From Malaya genurostris (Eukaryota > Arthropoda > Insecta > Diptera > Culicidae), in contig NC_080570.1 in assembly GCF_030247185.1 (NCBI RefSeq), forward strand, positions 6,076,001 to 6,140,000: a DNA stretch of 64,000 nt, read 5' to 3'. Position 1 is the stretch's first letter. Each line of letters begins with the position of its first letter. Positions 59,600 through 64,000 of the stretch are shown one piece after another. The position numbers and the translations under genes were made by a program. The notes beneath the pieces are model-generated. The model searched no databases and was not told the DNA's origin. It saw only the letters and a program-made list of their open reading frames with translations.

Positions 59600-60985
59600 A
59601 AAAAAAATTAGGACTATAAACGGCAAGGTTCAAAACTTTAGTCGAATGTTGAAGAATCCAAACCTTCGAATGTTGAAGAATCCAAAAACCAATTCTGAGT
59701 TTCAGAAGTAAAAAGCCATTATTTTTTGAACCAAAAATTGAAAACATTTAACTGAACAGCCAAAAGTAGAAAAACTAAAAGTAAAGAGTCAAACACCAAT
59801 GGACAAAAATCGACGATCAAGTCAAGAGTCACAAATCAAGTAAAAAATTTGATGCTTAAAGGTGGCAGTTTAATGTCAAGTTAAAACTAAAAAAATTCCA
59901 ATTCAAGTGAAATGTCACATGTTAAAAATGGATCAGGGTCATTTCGCCGAAAGAGTCATTTCGCCGAGAGTGATTTCGCCGAATTCGTCATTAGATCAAA
60001 AATTATATGTAAAAAGGCGATCAAATTTTAAAGACAAAATTCCAAAGTCATAAAATCAAAAGATATGTTAGAAATCGAAAGTCTAATGTAAAATGACAAA
60101 AGTCAAGAGACAAAAGACCGAAGTAAAACTACAGGAGTTAAAAAAAAGACAAAAGTCAAACATCATAAGTGAATAATAAATAGTCAAAAATCATAAGTGA
60201 AAAATACATAATGATAAATATAAGTAAAAAATAAAAGATCAATGTCAAAAGCTAAATGCTTCTAACGTCGAATGCAGTCAAACGTAAATGAAAAAAAAAG
60301 TGAAGAGTCAAAAGTCTAAAAAAAAATTTGAAGAATCAAGGAGAAATATCGAATTAAAAAAAATCGTAAGCTTATGTTCGATCGTTAATAGTCTAAAATC
60401 AAAAATTCCAAGGTCAAGAGTCAAACCTCAAGTCGAAAATCCGAAAACAAAAATCCGATATCAGAAATCCAACAACAAAAATCCAAACCTAAATCCAATG
60501 TCCGAAACTTGAAGTCAAATATCAAAAGTTAAGTTAAAAGTCAAATGTCAAAAATAATAACTAGAGTCGAAATAGAGAAGTTACAAATCAGAAAGTCAAA
60601 CGATATGTTGAAAGTCGACTGTCAAACATCAAAAGTCAAGTCAAAAGTTGAAAGGTAAAAGTTGAAAGTTGCAAATTAAAAGTTCGAAAGTTGAAAATCA
60701 AATGTCAAATGCTAGAAGATAAAAAAAATAGTACAAAAAACGTTCACTATCAAGTCAAATGTAAAATGGTTAACGAAAAAAATCGAGAGACAAAAGTCAA
60801 CAGTTAAAAGTCCAATCTCAAAAAATAAAAGGCAAGTATCAGAAGTGTATAAAAAAATCAAAAATTCTAAAACAAGGCATCAAAGCCTAAAGTTAAAATA
60901 TATAAGTTGAAGATCAAAAGTCAAATGTGAAAAGCTGACCGTCAAGAGCCAAAAATTTAAAGTCAAACTTCAAACATCAATCTTG
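59600..60985 (+). repeat. Degenerate AAAAGTCAAA array
   Basis: Words AAAAGTCAAA, AAAGTTGAAAG and AATCAAAAGTC recur over about 1.35 kb with heavy drift. It is a diverged relative of the perfect AAAAGTC satellite at 39302. A short TCATTTCGCCGAAAGAGTC block at 59939-59957 belongs to the CGAAA family. Confidence 0.8.
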
Positions 60986-60989
60986 TGAT

Positions 60990-63900
60990 TAAAACAGGCG
61001 CCCATTCAGACACTGTTTTTGATCGAAACAAGGAATAAAAGTATGAAGCGAAGAAAGATTTGATCTTTAGATACAGATAGGAAAAATTGGAATTGGAAAA
61101 TCGCAAAAAATCTACCGCAAAGATGGGACGGGAGCTGGCTACGGGTTCGAGTCCCTTTTTCTTCTTTTTTCAATATGTTTTCCTACTAATACTGATCAAA
61201 TTTAAAACTAGCCCAAGATGGCTCTACGTCTTGACACGACTATAACAAATCGTTAGAAGAAAGATTGTTAAGCAGAACATGACAAGTGACTGCAGTGATG
61301 AAAAAGATGGGGTGATTAATGTCAGAGACACAACCGGATTCACGTGAGTACGAATACCTGATACGCTTCATCTCTTACTGTGGATTTGTTAATCCCAATG
61401 GCTGAAAATTATGCAAACAAAGCTTTGGGATCGATTCGTTCAACTAGTTAGAGTGTGATATCGTTTGATAGCGAAACTTCTGCCGCTAAATATCCATTGA
61501 AATGATTCTATTTTTACGTTTCGTCTTCGACTCATTAGTTCGTTAGCAGTTTATGTTAATGACAGTTATGACCTCTCTCGCTAGTATCTAACGAACACAA
61601 GGTAATAAAATCTCCCGACCGCAGAGCTGCACACGATACAAATTATATTGTTAGGTATGAGTTTAAATATTCGCGTCATTACGCGTCAACACTCAATAAG
61701 GCTGAGCGGAGATATCACAAGTCGAATACTTTTCGTTCACTATTCTGTGACAGCTTCGCTTAATCTTCCGCTTCCGCTATTTCATTCCTCGGTCATTTAC
61801 CAGTCTGTGAACAGAATAAAAATGCAGACAAGTATTAATTTTTATTTGGTTGAACTTTTAGTGTGACGTAAAGTCATCATAAACTCGTAAACAAACTACC
61901 AATGACACAAGTTTGCCAAATCAAATTTCAATTTTATCAAACTGAGGGTATCGAGAAAGTTTCATTTGGTCGTGAGAGCAGTTGAAAATTCACAACAATA
62001 GAAAAAAAAATCACAAACCCACATTTTACTTCATCTAAGAAGCTTAAAACACACGAAACCTTTGAAAAATAATTTACGACGCAGTTCGTCGTCGGGTCAC
62101 GTTCCGTCAGTGGGACACAATGGATTTGCCCGGGTATCAAGATTTAGGTTGAGCTGATGCACCCACGCCCTGACGTAAGCGAAGGAGAGAGATATGACAG
62201 AAATTTCAAGTAATTTCCAGTCGTCCGAATAGACGATTCACACAACGGCGAGCCGAGCCGAACCGAACTATGGAAAGCAGGCGGGTAATTGGCGGTGGTC
62301 GCTAGGCAACGAACAAACCAGTCAGTGATACTCGACGCAGTACTTGACATGTTTGTCCCAGTTTGTTTATGCGAACCGCCAACTCACACGCACGTACGCA
62401 TCGGCACAATCGAAATTTAATCTATTTATGAAAACAATCGGAACCAAAATGTTGCGATGACGCGTGATCCTCATTTCTAGGCCTACTGCTGCTGCTGCTG
62501 CTGTCAGGAAAAAACGGCGAACATTTCCCTACTCCCGATGACGCAGGCAATTTTCATCGATATTTTTCTAGCGGCCATGTGTTTCCGTTCGCGGTTCCGC
62601 CTGTTGTCCCGCAGCCAGCCCATCTCATCTCGGTGGCCCATAAATCATACCATCCTTGACGGTTGTTAAATGGTGGGTCCAAATTCAGGTTTTTTTTTTT
62701 AATATTTTTGCTACATTACGTTTTCCACCCCCCGCGCGAGAGCATACTTTTCCGGCCATCAATCTTTCGGTTGGTTCAGTTGGTTCAGTCAACTACGGGC
62801 GCGTGACAGCTGTAGTAATAAGGAAGAGCACTCGGTAAAAACTGCCATTGCTAACTCGACGGGGAAAAAATGTGTTAGTTTGTTAGAGCCCGTGAAATGT
62901 ATTTTATTGCTCACAGTAGGCTGGCTTCGCATCTGAATGAGGGGAGCGAAAATTCGGTTTTTTTTTTGGTTCAAACATTAAAACACACTCTCACAACGCG
63001 TAACGTGAAATCACTGAACTTTAAGCTATTTCAAGTAATAAAAAATGTTACCGACTCCTGGTGCTCCGATTTCCTTATGTAAACAATCACACCGAGCGGA
63101 TGACTGGCGATCACAATCATCACACCATTCGCGAGTCCGGAGCCCCCCGATGGTACCCCGAAGACAGTGGCTGAAACGACATAATAATAATTTAATAACA
63201 CTCAATCCCCGCTAATTCGTTTCACCGCACAGCCTGCTACGGTGCTCGCGCGCGCCCGCGAAGATGCTTATCGGTGTGATCGCATTATTGGCCTATAGCT
63301 CGCACCCGGTCGTGGCCTGCTACGACGACGACGACGACGACTACTACTACTACTTTTCATCCTCATTTTTGCACGTTTATCTTTTCAAACTCTGTCATTA
63401 ACCAACCAACCTGGCAGACCGGAGACCGGGCAGATCATCTAACAGATAATCAACGCACATCACCCGACCGACTATTGAGGTACAGCAAGCAGATTAGGTA
63501 CGTTTAATTTCAGACTGGACACAGGTCGGTCGGACCGGACCGGATGCCAGTATTAAAGACAAGCTGTTAATGCTAATGCTTATTATGATTACAATGATCA
63601 TCATGATCGCTTTCAAGTCCCTTTCGCTTTCAATCCTGGGCCTGGGTAGCCGAACTGGTTTGCCCGTTTAAATGGTGCTAAAATTAGTGCTTAAGTTCAA
63701 TTCATTCTATGACGAATTCAGTCTATTATGAATACATAAATTCTTTTCGTCAAAAGGACCAGTCCTTTTGAGCACTGCATTAAAAGGCTACGGCGGCATC
63801 ATACAGACAGGAACTGGTTCGTTCGAAAAGTTCCAACTTTCATCAGCCAAAGAAATTGAATTCATTTTTCACTTCCGCAACAAAAAAAAAACTGCAGTCT

Positions 63901-64000
63901 TTTGTGTGAGCTACCACCCTACGGGGCAATTGGAATTCCATGGCACCCTTTGATCCGATCATCAAAGTAGGCTTCGTTTTGTTCGCCGTCGGTTGCCCTG
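60990..64000. other. Low-copy non-coding DNA
   Basis: No exon recognised. It holds a CTG run at 62486-62503, an (ACG)n(ACT)n tract at about 63321-63354, and GC-rich blocks at 62090-62400 and 63090-63500. A palindromic GTCGCTAGGCAAC at about 62299-62311 fits the RFX X-box consensus, but no adjacent gene is identified. Confidence 0.45.

Noticed and set aside
61125..61165. tRNA-like B box (GGTTCGAGTCC)
   Set aside because: The B-box word is present, but no A box at the right distance and no cloverleaf can be drawn; at best a trace of a tRNA-derived SINE.

Overview
This is a eukaryotic, insect-type window, most likely from a mosquito (Culicidae). The evidence is a split gene with GT-AG splice sites, Himar/irritans-type mariner and ITmDD37E-type transposases, jockey-clade retrotransposon pieces, many fold-back/MITE repeats, and very high simple-repeat content. 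There are no operons, bacterial genes or CRISPR arrays. The species call is inference; it rests mainly on the ITmDD37E elements and on the E repeat family, which looks like dispersed mosquito repeats.

The only host-gene coding segment I can support is one 1,011-bp internal exon on the minus strand (8943-9953). It encodes a low-complexity region followed by most of a C1 (phorbol-ester/DAG-type) zinc-binding module that must be completed in the next exon. The rest is intronic or intergenic DNA plus repeats.

Layout: 0-2 kb, no call. 2.1-6.2 kb, ITmDD37E relic, Transib-like fold-back element, and a 22-bp-unit array holding a MITE. 8.9-10 kb, C1 exon. 10.5-12.5 kb, two mariners (one a relic, one internally deleted) and a reverse-transcriptase relic. 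16.6-21.9 kb, repeat cluster: minisatellite, non-LTR 5' ends, piggyBac-like micro-MITE, repeat E, fold-back F, ITmDD37E, ORF1-only retroelement. 23.9-27.3 kb, ~21-bp-unit array, 5'-truncated jockey-like insertion with an internal (TA)109, and fold-back D. 29.7-34.6 kb, Tc1 relic, two heptamer arrays, a CGAAA-type array, and a DD36D transposon derivative. 37.2-40.5 kb, two nearly pure heptamer satellites, each preceded by a copy of the same fold-back-derived spacer. 43.3-49.3 kb, degenerate arrays. 51-52.1 kb, CGAAA-type array. 54.9-59.6 kb, a multi-level transposon nest. 59.6-61 kb, degenerate AAAAGTC-like array. The remainder is low-copy DNA in which I see no gene.

Three structures stand out. 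(1) The nest at 54.9-58.8 kb: a fold-back repeat is broken by a mariner, which is broken by a DD36D derivative and by repeat E, which itself holds a palindrome and a TA tract; the target duplications give the order of events. (2) A family of 7-bp-period arrays of different sequence, organised as spacer-array-spacer'-array'. (3) Two virtually identical 925-bp DD36D derivatives with 174-bp TIRs, whose 5' end is an inverted copy of the transposase C-terminal coding end. No gene pathway can be inferred beyond the single C1 exon; the window is mainly a record of transposition and satellite expansion.
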